From assembly GCF_001894825.1 (NCBI RefSeq), contig NZ_BCWY01000034.1, forward strand, positions 27,388 to 91,387: a stretch of DNA of 64,000 bases, in the 5' to 3' direction. Positions 1-8,625 of the stretch are shown here, piece by piece; positions within the stretch are counted from its first letter, which is position 1, and every line of letters starts with the position of its first letter. The position numbers and the translations under genes were made by a program. This DNA comes from Rhodococcus jostii NBRC 16295. GTDB taxonomy: Bacteria > Actinomycetota > Actinomycetes > Mycobacteriales > Mycobacteriaceae. The notes under the pieces are model-generated. The model worked only from the letters and a program-made list of their open reading frames with translations. It was not told the DNA's origin and searched no databases.

Positions 1-733
1 GCCACGAGCGGTCGACCAGGTCGTACGCCGTGATGTTTCCCTCGAGGTAGTTGCACACGGTCTTGGTGTGCAACTGGCAGAGGTGGTACGAGTCCTGGAC
101 ACCGTCGACGGCGATCTTCCAGTTCATGTCGAGTTTCCAGGTCTCCTTCCGCACCTGGAACGACTCGGCCATTCCGGTCGCCGTCACCTCCGCGTCGTGC
201 TTGGCGCCGAGGATCGCGGCGATGTCGAGATCGGCGCCGACCGTCGGAACAACCCAGACCAGGCCGTGCCGCACCTCGCAGGGGAACTCGACGAGCCCGT
301 ACTGCGAGCGGTCCATGCCGTCGAAGCCTTCCGCGTGCGGCATTCCCCGCAGATCTCCACCGCGGCCGTACGCCCAGTTGTGATAGGGGCAGCTGAAGAT
401 GCGCTTACAACCCGATTCGTCGAACTCCACCTTCGAGCCGCGGTGCCTGCAGACGTTGGAGAAGGCCTTGACGCTGCCGTCCGTCTGCTTCACCACCAGC
501 AGCGGTGTGCCGATCAGCTCGGTCGTGACGAAGTCGCCCGCCTTCTTCAGCTCGTCGACGTGGGCGACGATGTGCGGCAGTCGCCGGACCACCTTGCGTT
601 CACGTTCGGCGAGTTCCGGGTCGTTGAACACCGAGAACGGCACTCGAAGCAGGTCGTCCGCGTAGTCGGTGCTGTTGTTGTCGACGTGTGCGATCAGCCG
701 CTCGGTGAGTGTGATCTTGTCTTCTCGCTCCAT
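1..733 (-). CDS. Rieske ring-hydroxylating oxygenase, large subunit (3' end outside window)
   Basis: This reading frame encodes the first 244 residues of a Rieske non-haem iron oxygenase alpha subunit and runs off the window. The Rieske [2Fe-2S] ligands are visible as CRH (C95, H97) and CPYH (C115, H118). The start of the catalytic domain shows NWK followed by DSYHLCQLH, giving D214, H217 and H222 of the mononuclear iron site. Such enzymes use electrons from a ferredoxin/reductase pair to hydroxylate aromatic or other ring substrates. The gene is divergent from a TetR gene, with a dyad between them, and lies near P450, ferredoxin and reductase genes that could share electron supply. The substrate cannot be read from the sequence. 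The start ATG at 733 has only a weak ribosome binding site. Confidence 0.9.
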   Translation of the reverse strand, partial: MEREDKITLTERLIAHVDNNSTDYADDLLRVPFSVFNDPELAERERKVVRRLPHIVAHVDELKKAGDFVTTELIGTPLLVVKQTDGSVKAFSNVCRHRGSKVEFDESGCKRIFSCPYHNWAYGRGGDLRGMPHAEGFDGMDRSQYGLVEFPCEVRHGLVWVVPTVGADLDIAAILGAKHDAEVTATGMAESFQVRKETWKLDMNWKIAVDGVQDSYHLCQLHTKTVCNYLEGNITAYDLVDRSW

Positions 734-750
734 ACACCGAGAGTGGCACA

Positions 751-776
751 TGAGACATTTGTTGTCTAGCGTCTCA
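751..776. promoter_or_regulatory. Putative TetR operator between Rieske gene and tetR
   Basis: An inverted repeat TGAGAC (751-756) / GTCTCA (771-776) lies in the short divergent region. Its right part, CGTCTCAT (770-777), recurs in the same orientation relative to the controlled gene inside the SDR promoter at 4846-4853. Binding by the adjacent TetR protein is an inference. Confidence 0.5.
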
Positions 777-804
777 TCCAGAATTGTGGCGGTACTGTTT
801 TCTG

Positions 805-1407
805 GTGGCTGCAAGGACTGGAAACGACCCCGCGACCGACGTCCGCTCGACGATCCTCACCGCGGCCGAGTCGTGCTTCGAACGCTTCGGAATCACGAAG
901 ACCACGATGGAAGATGTCGCGCGCGCGGCCGACATGTCCCGCGCGACCGTCTACCGGTACTTCTCCGACCGCGAGAGCCTCATCATCGAATCGGTCGCGC
1001 GACGCGCGCGGATGAACATGAAGCCGGCGCGTGCCTTCATCGCGAAGTGGCCCACCGTCGAAGAACGGATCGTCGAGGGCATCTGCCACAACGTGAAGAG
1101 CGGGCAACGCGACCCGATGGTTCACCTACTCGTCTCCCCGTCGGAGATGACCCTGGCCAACTCACTGCTGACCACCTCGGGCAAAGCCGTCGAACTCACG
1201 AGCGAACTGTGGGAGCCGATACTGCGTGAAGCGCAGGAGGCCGGCGAGATACGAGCCGACGCCGACCTGCCCCTGCTGTGCGAGTGGATTTCGGAACTCG
1301 AGATCATGTGCATCAGCCAACTCAACGGCGGCACCGGCTCGCTGGAACGATTCCGCGAGAAAATCCGGGCCTTCCTCATACCCTCACTGCTGCCGGCCGG
1401 CGACTGA
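805..1407 (+). CDS. TetR family regulator
   Basis: A 200-residue TetR repressor. The N-terminal helix-turn-helix is clear (ILTAAESCFERFGITKTT, then VARAADMSRATVYRYFSDRE), followed by a helical ligand domain ending in LLPAGD. I place the start at GTG 805. A TACTGT -10-like hexamer at 793-798 sits six bases upstream, which would give a leaderless mRNA; an upstream TTG at 784 is the alternative. The gene is divergent from the Rieske oxygenase and probably controls it and itself. It resembles the second TetR protein at 1529-2131 (both carry KTTMEDxA and RxTVYRYFxDRE), so the two look like paralogues. Confidence 0.88.
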   Translation: MAARTGNDPATDVRSTILTAAESCFERFGITKTTMEDVARAADMSRATVYRYFSDRESLIIESVARRARMNMKPARAFIAKWPTVEERIVEGICHNVKSGQRDPMVHLLVSPSEMTLANSLLTTSGKAVELTSELWEPILREAQEAGEIRADADLPLLCEWISELEIMCISQLNGGTGSLERFREKIRAFLIPSLLPAGD

Positions 1408-1528
1408 GTCCGCGAGTACGACGCCGCCGGCAGTCGACCCGATCTACGTCCAGACCCCTGACACACGGAGCCTGTGCAGCACTGCAGAAATCAACCGGCA
1501 GCCGGTAGCGCCGTGCGCAATGGGGGAA

Positions 1529-2131
1529 CTACGGCAGGAAAGCAGGTAGGACGAATTGCCTCATCATCTGCCGGTGGGCAGGGTCGCTCGGATCCGAATT
1601 ATCCAGTCGCGGTGCGAGCATCAGCTGCACGAGGGTGATCCAGGAGCATGCTTCGTCCGTGTCGATATCCGCCCTCATCTCGCCGCCCGACTTTGCCTCG
1701 TCGAAGATCGGACCCCACAGTTCGGTGGTCAGACTCGTTGCGAGCGGGATCGTCTCGAGCCACGAATCCCCGCCCACGTGTTCCGGACTGACGAGGATGC
1801 GCACGATCGGATCGTTGATTCCGTCGTAGACGAGATAGATGAGGCCCTCGATCAGCCTGTCCTCGAACGTCGCGCACTCCATCAGAAATTTCCGGCCGCG
1901 TTCGAGGGTCTGGCGCGATCGCCACCGGATCAGCTCGGTGGTGAGCGTCTCGCGGTCCTGGAAATACCGATAGACGGTCGGGCGCGAGACCCCCGCCTCC
2001 TTGGCAATGTCTTCCATCGTGGTCTTCGAGATCCCGAAACGAAGAATCATCGTCTGGGCAGCCACGAGTATCTGAGACCGTGCGACATCGGCGTCCTGAC
2101 TCAGCACCCCGGCGGTCTTCCTTCTTGCCAT
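1529..2131 (-). CDS. TetR family regulator
   Basis: A 200-residue TetR repressor with a typical DNA-binding domain (ILRFGISKTTMEDIAKEAG, then SRPTVYRYFQDRETL). The start ATG at 2131 (MARRKTAG) was chosen because GGAGCGAGG precedes it; the frame stays open upstream but without recognisable protein features. It is convergent with the other TetR gene and lies downstream of the P450 operon. Its upstream region carries a motif shared with the fprB promoter, so a regulon of itself plus fprB is likely. The inducer is unknown. Confidence 0.88.
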   Translation of the reverse strand: MARRKTAGVLSQDADVARSQILVAAQTMILRFGISKTTMEDIAKEAGVSRPTVYRYFQDRETLTTELIRWRSRQTLERGRKFLMECATFEDRLIEGLIYLVYDGINDPIVRILVSPEHVGGDSWLETIPLATSLTTELWGPIFDEAKSGGEMRADIDTDEACSWITLVQLMLAPRLDNSDPSDPAHRQMMRQFVLPAFLP

Positions 2132-2177
2132 CCTCGCTCCAGACACCGTCACTTCCGACCGGCCACCCCGACCAGTC

Positions 2178-2208
2178 GTGATACAAATGACAATACACGT
2201 AAGATGTT
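2178..2208 (-). promoter_or_regulatory. Shared motif upstream of the second tetR
   Basis: Read on the plus strand, GTGATACAAAT (2178-2188) is followed by ACGTAAGATGTT (2197-2208). The same two blocks occur upstream of the FprB-type reductase gene (GTGATACAAAT 6653-6663, ACGTTAGATGT 6665-6675). Both genes are transcribed leftward and the motif lies about 50 bases before each start. Likely a TetR operator. Confidence 0.5.
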
Positions 2209-2314
2209 GCATCGCGGTGTCGGCTACGCCCAGTTCATTACACCAAAAGAGCGAGGCGGGTTGCCCGAAGCCCCACAGGACCACGGACAACCTCCTCGAA
2301 GCTCCCAGCCGAAC

Positions 2315-3544
2315 TCAGGACGAGGGCGTGAAGGTGATCGGGAGTCGAATGCAGCCGCGCACCTGGGTCGCGTGCAGGATCGGCGGGTCCTCCGGGACGA
2401 GACGGTAATCGGGCAGCCGCTTGTGAATCTCCTCCATGGCCACCGTGAGTTCGATTCGTGCCAAGTGAGACCCGATGCACCGATGCGGCCCGGCGCCGAA
2501 GGACAGGTGACGGTTCGGCGAGCGGTCGATCCTCAACTCGTCCGGGTCCTCGAATTCCTCGCCGTCGCGGTTCGCCGAGCAGAGCAGCACGACGAGCTGG
2601 TCACCCGCCGCGATCGTGACTCCGCCGATCTCGACGTCCCGTGTCGCTCGCCGGCCCGCGATGACGGCGGCCTCGATCCTCAGGATCTCTTCGACCGCCG
2701 CAGGGATGGTGTCGGGATCGTCCACGATCTCCTGCCGCTGCCCCCGATTGTTCGCCAGATGGATGATCCCCCAGGCGAGTGAACCCTGGACCGTGTGCAG
2801 ACCGGCGATGAGTAGAAGGAAGAACATGCGGTACAGCTCTTCGTCGGTGAGTAGCCGCACCCCGTCCTCCATCTCGATCGGGGTGTTGATGATCTGTGTG
2901 GTCAGGCTTTCCGAGGTGATCTCGCCCGAGCGCACTCCAGCCACGATGGCCCCGAAGTAGCCGAAAATCTGGTTGGCCGCATCCTCGCGCGCCTTCGCGG
3001 ACTCCTCGTCGGTTCCACCGGGAATACCCTGCAGTGCAATGTCCGTCGTAGTGGTGAACATCTCGGCGTCCTCGAGCGGCCAGCCCATGAGCGCCAGGAA
3101 CACCCGCGTCGGCAGCTCGTGGGCGAACTCCGAGATGAACTCGGCCTCGCCTCGTGCTGCGAAGTCGTCGATCAGCTCGTTGACGACGTTTCGGATCTGG
3201 GGCTCGAGTTCCTTCATCCGCTTGGGGCTGAACAACGGTTGCAGGGCCTGCCGGTAGTACGTGTGCTCCGGCGGGTCGAGTTCGATCGGGATGAACTTTC
3301 CCTGGCCCGCGTTCACGAGGTTGTTCGGGTAGCTGGAGAACGTGTCCGGATCACGCAAGACCTGGTGGATCTCCTGGTACCGCGTCACGATCCAGTGTCC
3401 ACCGTGCGCCGTCGAGTACACGACGGGACCGATGGCCCTCAGCGCTGCAGCACGTTCCTGGAACACGTCCTCGGGCATCGCCAATGTCTGGTCGTAGACG
3501 TCGAAGTCCACGATGAGCTTGTCGGGTAGATGGGTAGTCGTCAC
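2315..3544 (-). CDS. Cytochrome P450
   Basis: A 409-residue soluble bacterial P450. The haem loop FGAGPHRCIG places the cysteine ligand at C356. The K-helix ExxR is E286-R289, and the I-helix is LLLIAGLHTVQGSLAW. At the usual acid position of the (A/G)Gx(D/E)T proton-delivery motif there is a histidine (AGLHT, H250-T251), which is unusual. It follows a 3Fe-4S ferredoxin and an SDR in one leftward operon, with FprB just upstream, so a three-component hydroxylase is the natural reading. The SDR could oxidise the resulting alcohol. The substrate is unknown; terpene- or steroid-like small molecules are only a guess. Confidence 0.95.
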   Translation of the reverse strand: MTTTHLPDKLIVDFDVYDQTLAMPEDVFQERAAALRAIGPVVYSTAHGGHWIVTRYQEIHQVLRDPDTFSSYPNNLVNAGQGKFIPIELDPPEHTYYRQALQPLFSPKRMKELEPQIRNVVNELIDDFAARGEAEFISEFAHELPTRVFLALMGWPLEDAEMFTTTTDIALQGIPGGTDEESAKAREDAANQIFGYFGAIVAGVRSGEITSESLTTQIINTPIEMEDGVRLLTDEELYRMFFLLLIAGLHTVQGSLAWGIIHLANNRGQRQEIVDDPDTIPAAVEEILRIEAAVIAGRRATRDVEIGGVTIAAGDQLVVLLCSANRDGEEFEDPDELRIDRSPNRHLSFGAGPHRCIGSHLARIELTVAMEEIHKRLPDYRLVPEDPPILHATQVRGCIRLPITFTPSS

Positions 3545-3550
3545 TGCTTC

Positions 3551-3784
3551 TCAGCCTTCCGAAGTCTGGGGTTCGACGCTCAGCGCGCGCTCCGGGCACA
3601 TCTCGACGAGGGCACCCAGTTGGTCTCGTAGTTCCTCTGGAACCTGTTCGGCAACGACCACGGGGTAGCCCTGGTCGTCGCTGTCGACTATCTCGGGCGC
3701 CGCGCCGTAGCAGAGGCCGTGGCCCGCGCAGGCGGATCGGTCGACCTTCAACGACAGCGCACGGTCCTGCGCATGAATGGTCAT
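3551..3784 (-). CDS. 3Fe-4S ferredoxin (P450 redox partner)
   Basis: A 77-residue ferredoxin of the actinobacterial P450-partner type. The first cluster ligands appear in CAGHGLC, with glycine and histidine where a [4Fe-4S] protein would carry a cysteine, and the last in MCPERAL. This ligand set is typical of [3Fe-4S] ferredoxins. The start ATG at 3784 has GGAG nine bases upstream; a GTG at 3799 would add five residues. Its stop lies six bases before the P450 ATG and it follows the SDR by 15 bases, so all three are one transcript. It should carry electrons from the FprB-type reductase to the P450. Confidence 0.92.
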   Translation of the reverse strand: MTIHAQDRALSLKVDRSACAGHGLCYGAAPEIVDSDDQGYPVVVAEQVPEELRDQLGALVEMCPERALSVEPQTSEG

Positions 3785-3799
3785 GGACGAACGCTCCAC

Positions 3800-4672
3800 T
3801 CAGTCGACGGACAGCGTGGGATTCGGAGCGTCCTCTTCGAACATCATCGCCACGCGCGACAGGGTGCCGCCGTCCGTCGCGGGCAGTGTCAGGCCCGAAA
3901 TGTATGCGGAGTCGTCCGACACGAGGAAGAGTGCGACCTTCGCGTTGTCCACGAGCGACGGCGGACGCTGGAGCTTGAGCGGAATCGGCGAGACACCCGG
4001 ATCCCACGGCCCCGCGGTCTCCTCATAGGACTGACCGATCACCGGGGTGCCTGGACCCATCAGGAAGTTCGGAGACATTCCGTGCGTGGGGGCGAGGGCA
4101 TTGACGCGAATCCCGTAGCGCCCGAGATCCAGGCTGAGGCCGCGAACCAGGCCGTTGACACCGGCTTTCGTCGCCGAGTACATCGCGATGCTGTGATAGG
4201 CGGCGAAGGACGCCGCGGACGACGTTGCCAGGATGGCGCCGCCGCCGTTGGCGCGCATCGCCGGCACTGCGGCTTTGCAGGAGTACACGACGCCACTGAG
4301 GTTGACTCCGAGAACGTGCTGCCAGTCGGCATCCGTGAGGTCCTGGAATTCCACGTGCTCGCCGCCCGCCACCGACGGGACACCGCCCCGGGAGACGACA
4401 CCCGCGTTGGCCCACATGATGTCGAGCTTGCCGAAGTGCTCGACGGTGGTCTCGACGCTGCGATAGACCGCGGCCTCGTCGCTCACATCGGCGGTGATCG
4501 CGATCGCCGTTCCGCCCTGTTGCTCAACCAGTTTCGCGGTCTGCTCGGCCCGGTCGCCGTCTATGTCGACTACCGCCACCTTGGCACCCTCCGAGGCGAA
4601 CAACTGCGCACCCTGGCGTCCGAGTCCGGATCCACCTCCGGTGATGACGGCGACTTTGTCCTGAAGCTTCAT
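3800..4672 (-). CDS. Short-chain dehydrogenase/reductase
   Basis: A 290-residue classical SDR. The nucleotide-binding motif is TGGGSGLG, the NAG motif appears as WANAG, and the catalytic pair is YSATK. A basic-poor segment with VVDID after beta-2 suggests NAD(H) preference. The start ATG at 4672 is preceded by GAGGAG. It is the first gene of the SDR-ferredoxin-P450 operon and probably oxidises the alcohol made by the P450 or Rieske enzyme. It has its own promoter about 180 bases upstream. Confidence 0.92.
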   Translation of the reverse strand: MKLQDKVAVITGGGSGLGRQGAQLFASEGAKVAVVDIDGDRAEQTAKLVEQQGGTAIAITADVSDEAAVYRSVETTVEHFGKLDIMWANAGVVSRGGVPSVAGGEHVEFQDLTDADWQHVLGVNLSGVVYSCKAAVPAMRANGGGAILATSSAASFAAYHSIAMYSATKAGVNGLVRGLSLDLGRYGIRVNALAPTHGMSPNFLMGPGTPVIGQSYEETAGPWDPGVSPIPLKLQRPPSLVDNAKVALFLVSDDSAYISGLTLPATDGGTLSRVAMMFEEDAPNPTLSVD

Positions 4673-4829
4673 GTGAACTCCTCTGTGATGGTTCGTCGGA
4701 TGCCGGAGACTCGCGGTGCGTGGGGACATCGTCCAGCGAACTCGGGGCGAGACGGTTTCGATCCTCGACGGCGGGGCTGTCGCCGGTCGAGAGGATCGAG
4801 TGCGGGCCGCATCTCCGATCCGAATAAAC

Positions 4830-4857
4830 CTTATACCGTTAGTCTATGAGACGTCAA
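4830..4857 (-). promoter_or_regulatory. Promoter and operator of the SDR-ferredoxin-P450 operon
   Basis: On the minus strand TTGACG (4857-4852) and TATAAG (4835-4830) are separated by 16 bases, a good sigma-70-like promoter. The spacer contains the palindrome GTCT-ATG-AGAC (4842-4852). CGTCTCAT here matches the tetR/Rieske intergenic dyad at 770-777, so a TetR protein probably occludes this promoter. Confidence 0.65.
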
Positions 4858-4900
4858 TCACTTTCTTCGACGCGCAGCTACCGGCACACTGCAGGGCTCC

Positions 4901-6598
4901 TCATGCGGAAGTTACTGCACACGAAGCGATTTCAATAATCGAGGCGGTGTCCACGAGCTTCACTCGCGGCCTGTCCGATTCCCGGCCGAGCCGCCGCTCG
5001 TACGCGTCGATCGCTTTCCACCCGGCGTAATCGATGCACTCAGGCCTTCGATGCGCGACGAGTCGGCGGAGCTCCTGACGCCCGGCCCCGGGAGCCGTCA
5101 ATCGACCGGCATGGAAGTCGTCGACCAGTTTGTCGACCGTCTCTGCTGCGCAGGCCTTGTTGGTTCCGATGACGCCGGAGGGACCACGCTTGATCCACCC
5201 GACGGTATACACACCCGGCATCGGTCTACCCGAATCCGGATCCAGCACACGGCCTCCGTCGTTCGGCATCGTGGAGCGTGCACCCGCGACGGGCATACCC
5301 GCGACCGGGACACCCCGGTACCCCACCGATCGCAGGACCAGACTGCAGTCGATGTTCTCGACGACACCAGTCGGCACCGCCCTCGAACTCCCCTCCAGGT
5401 CCGGAACCAGTTCGTTGCGGACCAGTCGGATCCCCTCCACCCGGCCGTTTCCCAACACTTCGACCGGAGAGAGTAGATAGCGCAACGCAATACGCTTGCC
5501 TGCGGGCGTTTGCGGGGTTTTCGCAAACTCTGCAACGATCCTGGCTTTCATCGCTTCGATCGAGCCGGAGTGCCCACCGGGTGACGGCGGCACCGACTCG
5601 GCCGGCTCCACTTCGTCCGATTCCACCACGACATTCACGCCGGGGAGGAAACCGAGCGCAAGCAACTCCGGATTCGTGTACGCCGCTTGGGCCGGGCCCC
5701 TGCGACCGACGACGACGACTTCCTTGATCCTGCTCTCCGACAACGCCTCCAACGCGTGCGCGGCGATATCGGTCTTCCTCAACTCGGCGGCGCCGGCGAC
5801 GAGCACTCGCGCCACATCCAGCGCAACATTGCCGTTTCCGATGATCACGGCACGCTCGCCCGACAGGTCGAAGCTGCGGTGCGCGTGATCGGGATGACCG
5901 TTGTACCACGCCACGAATTCCGTTGCCGAATGACTTCCGGGCAGCCCCTCGCCGGGAATCTCCAGTGCGCAGTCCGCAGGAGCCCCAACCGCGTAGATCA
6001 CCGCATCGTGATGCGCGAGCAACTCGTCGTGAGTCAGGTGTGCGCCTACCTCGACATTGAGGTAGAAATCCACGTCCCTCCGCGACGCCGTCTTCTGGAA
6101 CAGGGAGGCGACCGCTTTGGTCGCCTGATGATCCGGTGCGACACCGAACCGGACCAGCCCGAACGGTGTCGCAAGCTTCTCGAAGACGGAGACTTCCACG
6201 GCGGGACCGCTCCGCGACAGCAGGCTCTCCGCCGCGTAGCAACCGGACGGCCCTGACCCGACGATCGCGACTCGCAACAGTGCGCGTTCGGACAACTGGA
6301 CCGCGGCGGCACCGGGTGGTTCGGCAGCCGGGGCGGGCCGTTCCCTGTTCAGGTAGTACGCCGCGTTGATCTCCTCGTAGCGTGCAGTTTCCGGAGTCAG
6401 GTCGTAGTCGGGGAGAATTGCGTCGACGGGACACGCGTCGATACATGCGCCGCAGTCGATGCAGCCGACGGGGTCGATGTACAGCATCTCCGCCCCGCCG
6501 TAGCCGGGCTCGTTCGGAGTCGGATGGATGCAATCGACGGGGCATACCGAGACGCAACTCGCGTCGTTGCAGCAGGATTGCGTGACTACGTGAGTCAA
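4901..6598 (-). CDS. fprB: Ferredoxin-NADP reductase with N-terminal ferredoxin domain (FprB type)
   Basis: A 565-residue fusion. Residues 1-60 form a bacterial ferredoxin domain (SCCNDASCVSVCP and GCIDCGACIDACP). From about residue 108 an adrenodoxin-reductase-like flavoprotein follows, with the FAD motif VAIVGSGPSGCYAAE and an NADP motif AVIIGNGNVALDVAR. Length and order match M. tuberculosis FprB, whose N-terminus (from memory MPHVITQSCCNDASC) supports the TTG start at 6598, with AGGAA just upstream. It should reduce the neighbouring 3Fe-4S ferredoxin and perhaps serve the Rieske enzyme. It has its own promoter sharing a motif with the second tetR. Confidence 0.93.
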   Translation of the reverse strand: MTHVVTQSCCNDASCVSVCPVDCIHPTPNEPGYGGAEMLYIDPVGCIDCGACIDACPVDAILPDYDLTPETARYEEINAAYYLNRERPAPAAEPPGAAAVQLSERALLRVAIVGSGPSGCYAAESLLSRSGPAVEVSVFEKLATPFGLVRFGVAPDHQATKAVASLFQKTASRRDVDFYLNVEVGAHLTHDELLAHHDAVIYAVGAPADCALEIPGEGLPGSHSATEFVAWYNGHPDHAHRSFDLSGERAVIIGNGNVALDVARVLVAGAAELRKTDIAAHALEALSESRIKEVVVVGRRGPAQAAYTNPELLALGFLPGVNVVVESDEVEPAESVPPSPGGHSGSIEAMKARIVAEFAKTPQTPAGKRIALRYLLSPVEVLGNGRVEGIRLVRNELVPDLEGSSRAVPTGVVENIDCSLVLRSVGYRGVPVAGMPVAGARSTMPNDGGRVLDPDSGRPMPGVYTVGWIKRGPSGVIGTNKACAAETVDKLVDDFHAGRLTAPGAGRQELRRLVAHRRPECIDYAGWKAIDAYERRLGRESDRPRVKLVDTASIIEIASCAVTSA

Positions 6599-6652
6599 CG
6601 TGGATTCCTATCGCCTAGTGAACGGACGGTGGAGCGCGCACCCCGCTTAACA

Positions 6653-6693
6653 GTGATACAAATTACGTTAGATGTCACGCTGATATGTGTCAA
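6653..6693 (-). promoter_or_regulatory. fprB promoter with overlapping operator
   Basis: On the minus strand TTGACA (6693-6688) and TAACGT (6670-6665) are 17 bases apart, a near-consensus promoter. The shared block GTGATACAAAT (6653-6663) covers the expected transcription start and a partial dyad GTGA...TCAC spans 6653-6678. Repression by the TetR encoded at 1529-2131 is inferred. Confidence 0.6.
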
Positions 6694-6750
6694 GCCTCAC
6701 ATTCGAGTCGACCCAGGACATCCCCGTGAACTTCTCGGGTCACGCAAAAA

Positions 6751-6784
6751 GTCAGGCTCACACGCCGTTGCGTGTGAACCTGAC
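6751..6784 (-). terminator. Intrinsic terminator after the alpha/beta hydrolase
   Basis: The arms GTCAGGCTCACACGC and GCGTGTGAACCTGAC form a 15-base stem with one mismatch and loop CGTT. On the minus strand it is followed by TTTTT (6750-6746). Confidence 0.85.
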
Positions 6785-6805
6785 CAGGTCTGTGCAGATG
6801 ACGGA

Positions 6806-7837
6806 TCAGAGAGTGCGCAGTCGCACGATCTCCTTGTCGAATTCGTCGATGTTCTCGACGGAGCTCATGTGTCCGACGCCGGGGAGGACGATCAGCCGTT
6901 CGAGGTGACCGGCCTCGTCCAGGACGCGGGCGAGCTTGCGGGCGTGGACTGGCGGCGTCAGCCGGTCCATCGAGCCGACGAGCACCGTGGTCGGGACGTC
7001 GAGGTTGTCGAGCGCCTCGTGGATGTCGAGGCCGCTGAGTGCGGCACCCCAGCCGCCGCGGATGCGCGGCTTGCAGTCCCGGACGATGTTCTCGCAGAAC
7101 TGGACTTCGGCGCGAGAGGCGTTCGGCGACATCGACACGTACTGGAGCGCGCGGGTCATCACCGGCGACGACACCAACGGGACGGGTGAGCTCAGGACGG
7201 CGCGGCCGACGGGCACCGGCACGCGCGGAAAACGATTCGGCAGCGGGATGACGGTGGTCTCGGCGATGAGGCGGTCGCAGGCGGTGCTCGCGAGGAGGAC
7301 GGCCTTCGCGTACTTCTTCACCTCGTCGGGGTGCCGGCCGGCCCACGCCATGATGCTCATGCCGCCCATGCTGTGACCCACGAGCACGGCCTTCTTGTCT
7401 TCGCGCACCGTCGCCTTCAGCACCTCGGACAGGTCGTCGGCGAGAACGTCGGGGCCGAGTGCGAGCGAGCCGACCGAGCTGCGGCCGTGCCCGCGCTGGT
7501 CGTAGGTGATCACGCGGTACTCGTCCGCGAGTGCGTTGACCTGCGGGTACCAGTATTCGGTGGAGCAGGTCCAACCATGGCTCAGCACAATGGGATCGCC
7601 ATCCACCGGACCGTACGCGCGGACGTACAGCGTCGCTCCGTCGTCGGTGAGGATCTCCGTCACGTCCGGGCGCAGAGTCGGGGTGCGCAGCAGCTCGTTC
7701 GGGGCCACCTCGGTCGACAACGTCAACCCGCGGGTGGCGCGCTTGTGGCGGATCGTCGCTGCCGCGGCGGCGAGTGCGCCGACTCCGGCTGCGGCGGCGA
7801 GTGCCCGGAGGGCGATGGTGCGCGAACTGCTGGTCAT
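6806..7837 (-). CDS. Alpha/beta hydrolase, membrane-anchored or exported
   Basis: A 343-residue alpha/beta hydrolase. An alanine-rich hydrophobic segment at about residues 8-28 suggests a membrane anchor or uncleaved signal. The fold signatures are visible: oxyanion region LSHGWTCS, nucleophile elbow GHSMGG, acid in GSMDRLTPP and histidine in GVGHMSS. It lies 17 bases downstream of a MerR regulator gene, in the same direction, so the two form an operon that ends in a strong terminator. The substrate is unknown; a lipid or ester hydrolase is likely. Confidence 0.9.
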   Translation of the reverse strand: MTSSSRTIALRALAAAAGVGALAAAAATIRHKRATRGLTLSTEVAPNELLRTPTLRPDVTEILTDDGATLYVRAYGPVDGDPIVLSHGWTCSTEYWYPQVNALADEYRVITYDQRGHGRSSVGSLALGPDVLADDLSEVLKATVREDKKAVLVGHSMGGMSIMAWAGRHPDEVKKYAKAVLLASTACDRLIAETTVIPLPNRFPRVPVPVGRAVLSSPVPLVSSPVMTRALQYVSMSPNASRAEVQFCENIVRDCKPRIRGGWGAALSGLDIHEALDNLDVPTTVLVGSMDRLTPPVHARKLARVLDEAGHLERLIVLPGVGHMSSVENIDEFDKEIVRLRTL

Positions 7838-7854
7838 TCCTACCCCTGTCCTGT

Positions 7855-8625
7855 CTAACTTGCTCTGTGGGCGTCTGGGTTCTTCGCCGGATCCGGCGTG
7901 TCGCCGAGTTGCCGGGCCGCTCGCTCGAGCGCCTGGGAGATCTGCTCTTCCATCGCCTCCTCGAACAGCGACTGGACGGCGTCGTGTGCGAGAGGTCGCA
8001 TCCGGTCGACGAGCTGTGCGATGTCCGAGACCGTCGCCTCGTCGAGTTCGAGCGGCTCACCTTCGGCGGCCAGATATCGGTCTGCGACGACACCGACGAA
8101 CCGCGCCGCGACGTCCGAGAGTCCTTGCCGCACCGCCGCGGTCTGTTCGAGGACGTCCTCGAGCGGGATGCCGGCATCGACGAGGAGCTGCGCCGCCTCG
8201 ACCAGCCGCGGATTGTTCACCGAATAGTCTTCGCCGGCGGGAACGAGCACGCCGAGTTCGGTGCCGCGGGCGATGTTCGCGTCGGTGGTCTGGGCACCGA
8301 ACATGCGTCGCAGCTCGGCCACCGTGAGGCGGGCTGCTCGCCGTCGTTTCGTCCATCGAGTGCCCGGGTCGTCGGTTTCCAGGACGTCCTTGACCTGGAG
8401 ACCGTAGTGGGCGGCGGTGAGGAGCTCACTGATGGTGGCGAACGTGTAGCCGCGATCGAGCATGCGCCCGATGAGGTGCAGCCGGGCGAGATGCGACTCG
8501 TTGTACCACCCGGTGCGCCCCTGCTTCCGCGGCGGCGGAAGCAGACCGCGGTCCTGGTAGACGCGCACGTTGCGCACGCTCACCCGCGCCTCGCGTGCGA
8601 GGTCGTCGATCCGGAATTCCTTCAT
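7855..8625 (-). CDS. MerR family regulator
   Basis: A 256-residue MerR protein. The winged helix is at residues 1-75 (IDDLAREARVSVRNVRVYQDRGLLPPP, then GRTGWYNESHLARL). The remainder is a long helical effector domain without a cysteine cluster, so it is not a metal sensor of the usual kind. The ATG at 8625 overlaps the stop of an 18-codon upstream ORF by ATGA, implying translational coupling. Two palindromes in the promoter suggest autoregulation. It probably controls the hydrolase downstream. Confidence 0.9.
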   Translation of the reverse strand: MKEFRIDDLAREARVSVRNVRVYQDRGLLPPPRKQGRTGWYNESHLARLHLIGRMLDRGYTFATISELLTAAHYGLQVKDVLETDDPGTRWTKRRRAARLTVAELRRMFGAQTTDANIARGTELGVLVPAGEDYSVNNPRLVEAAQLLVDAGIPLEDVLEQTAAVRQGLSDVAARFVGVVADRYLAAEGEPLELDEATVSDIAQLVDRMRPLAHDAVQSLFEEAMEEQISQALERAARQLGDTPDPAKNPDAHRAS

